A DNA stretch of 15,441 nucleotides from Deltaproteobacteria bacterium (GTDB lineage Bacteria > UBA10199 > SPLOWO2-01-44-7). Both the position numbers and the translations under genes were made by a program. The number at the start of each line of letters is the position of its first letter. The stretch's first letter is position 1. Below, piece by piece: positions 15,015 to 15,441 of the stretch. The stretch covers positions 1-15,441 of the forward strand of contig JACQMB010000026.1 of assembly GCA_016203765.1 (NCBI GenBank), given 5' to 3'. A model generated the notes under the pieces. That model did no database searches. It saw nothing but the letters and a program-made list of their open reading frames with translations, and was not told the origin of the DNA.

Positions 15015-15165
15015 ACTTCGTTTCCTTGTGTTCCGTATGTTTCCGGCAATGCCGGCAGTATTTTTTCAAAACCAGCCGGTCCGGCGTCGTTGTTTTATTC
15101 TTATTCGTTGAATAATTCCTGTTTCGACAAGCCGTGCATTCCATTTGGATAATGATTCTAGCCAT
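15013..15165 (-). CDS. rpmG: 50S ribosomal protein L33
   Basis: L33 is a small large-subunit protein near the E site. The frame gives 50 residues starting MARIIIQMECTAC, with CTAC and CRHC forming the two zinc-binding cysteine pairs (Cys10, Cys13, Cys37, Cys40) of the zinc-containing form. The RNYSTNKNKTTTPDRLVLKKYC core is typical. ATG at 15165 has no clear Shine-Dalgarno; AGTGAG about 20 nt upstream is too distant. The TAG stop (15015-15013) overlaps the 5' end of tRNA-Trp by two bases. The position between tuf and trnW is usual for this cluster. Confidence 0.93.
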   Translation of the reverse strand: MARIIIQMECTACRNRNYSTNKNKTTTPDRLVLKKYCRHCRKHTEHKETK

Positions 15166-15191
15166 AAACTGTGTTTTCAGTGCTCACTTTT

Positions 15192-15229
15192 CGGAGGGGG
15201 GAAACTTTGAAAAAGTTCCCCCCCTTCCG
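15192..15229 (-). promoter_or_regulatory. Long imperfect stem-loop between tuf and rpmG
   Basis: Six pairs around a 3-nt loop (ACTTT/AAAGTT region), one bulged A, six G-C pairs (G-run 15196-15201 with C-run 15218-15223), then bulges and an outer CGG/CCG closing helix. On the coding strand it is followed by AAAAGTG rather than a T-run, so it is not a canonical intrinsic terminator. It could attenuate, be an RNase III site, or stabilise the tuf 3' end. Confidence 0.5.
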
Positions 15230-15231
15230 AC

Positions 15232-15248
15232 GTCCCGCTTCGCGGGAC
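15232..15248 (-). other. Perfect 7-bp hairpin GTCCCGC-loop-GCGGGAC after tuf
   Basis: The 7-bp stem 15232-15238/15242-15248 has a 3-nt loop (GAA on the coding strand), located 18 nt past the tuf stop and 2 nt before the next stem-loop. No T-run follows, so termination would need Rho. It may act with the neighbouring stem as a tuf mRNA end or processing signal. Confidence 0.55.
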
Positions 15249-15266
15249 TGCCTCCCCCCTTCAAAA

Positions 15267-15441
15267 TTACTCTACAACTTCCGTGACCACCCCCGCCCCC
15301 ACCGTCCGTCCCCCTTCCCGGATCGCGAATCGCAACTCCTTCTCCATCGCGATCGGGTTGATCAATTCCACATCCATCGTCACATTGTCCCCGGGCATTA
15401 CCATCTCCACCTTCTCCGGCAGGGTCACCACCCCCGTCACG
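15267..15441 (-). CDS. tuf: Elongation factor Tu, C-terminal part (first tuf copy, cut by window edge)
   Basis: The last 57 residues and TAA stop of EF-Tu, from the domain III beta-barrel: VTLPEKVEMVMPGDNV, ELINPIAMEKELRFAIREGG, and RTVGAGVVTEVVE at the end. The residues matching E. coli Arg373, Ala375 and Arg381 in FRFAIREGGRT-type sequence are wild type, so nothing suggests kirromycin resistance in the visible part. It is the gene upstream of rpmG-trnW-secE, and a second tuf starts at the other end of the window. Confidence 0.97.
   Translation of the reverse strand, partial: VTGVVTLPEKVEMVMPGDNVTMDVELINPIAMEKELRFAIREGGRTVGAGVVTEVVE

Overview
This is a densely packed core-genome segment in which every gene is on the minus strand. 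It is the classic bacterial transcription/translation supercluster. In transcription order (right to left) it runs: 3' end of an EF-Tu gene, rpmG, tRNA-Trp(CCA), secE, nusG, rplK, rplA, rplJ, rplL, rpoB, rpoC, rpsL, rpsG, fusA, then the 5' part of a second EF-Tu gene. No accessory gene, mobile element, CRISPR array or phage gene is visible. The arrangement (EF-Tu genes at both ends, rpmG and trnW ahead of secE, and the str operon directly after rpoBC) and the large trigger-loop insertion in RpoC point to a Gram-negative bacterium of the deltaproteobacterial/proteobacterial type, quite possibly an uncultured lineage. That assignment is inference from gene order and protein character, not from a search.

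Region 15441-14010 holds the EF-Tu C-terminus, a gap with two stem-loops, ribosomal protein L33, tRNA-Trp, SecE and NusG. The L33 stop codon shares two bases with the 5' end of the tRNA, and SecE starts 11 nt after the tRNA. Region 14006-11824 encodes the L11-L1 pair and, after a 123-nt structured leader, the L10-L7/L12 stalk pair. Region 11765-3532 encodes the RNA polymerase beta and beta' subunits. A 270-nt gap (3262-3531), the longest non-coding stretch, separates rpoC from the str operon (S12, S7, EF-G, EF-Tu) and carries two candidate promoters.

Together the genes build the ribosomal GTPase-associated centre (L11, L10, L7/L12) and the factors that act on it (EF-G, EF-Tu). They also encode the RNA polymerase core, its elongation factor NusG, two decoding-side small-subunit proteins, and a subunit of the protein export channel.

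The proteins look ordinary; the unusual content lies between them. Three intergenic junctions (rplJ/rplL, rplL/rpoB, rpoC/rpsL) carry short tandem repeats with an exact 7-bp period. Two share the family consensus GACYRYG and the third is GACTCAT. At rpsL the repeats form two opposed arrays that abut the start codon and appear to have pushed the Shine-Dalgarno sequence about 46 nt upstream, into the loop of a predicted hairpin. This is the most interesting signal in the window. The rpmG stop/tRNA overlap and the multi-hairpin leaders ahead of rplJ and rpmG are the next most notable.
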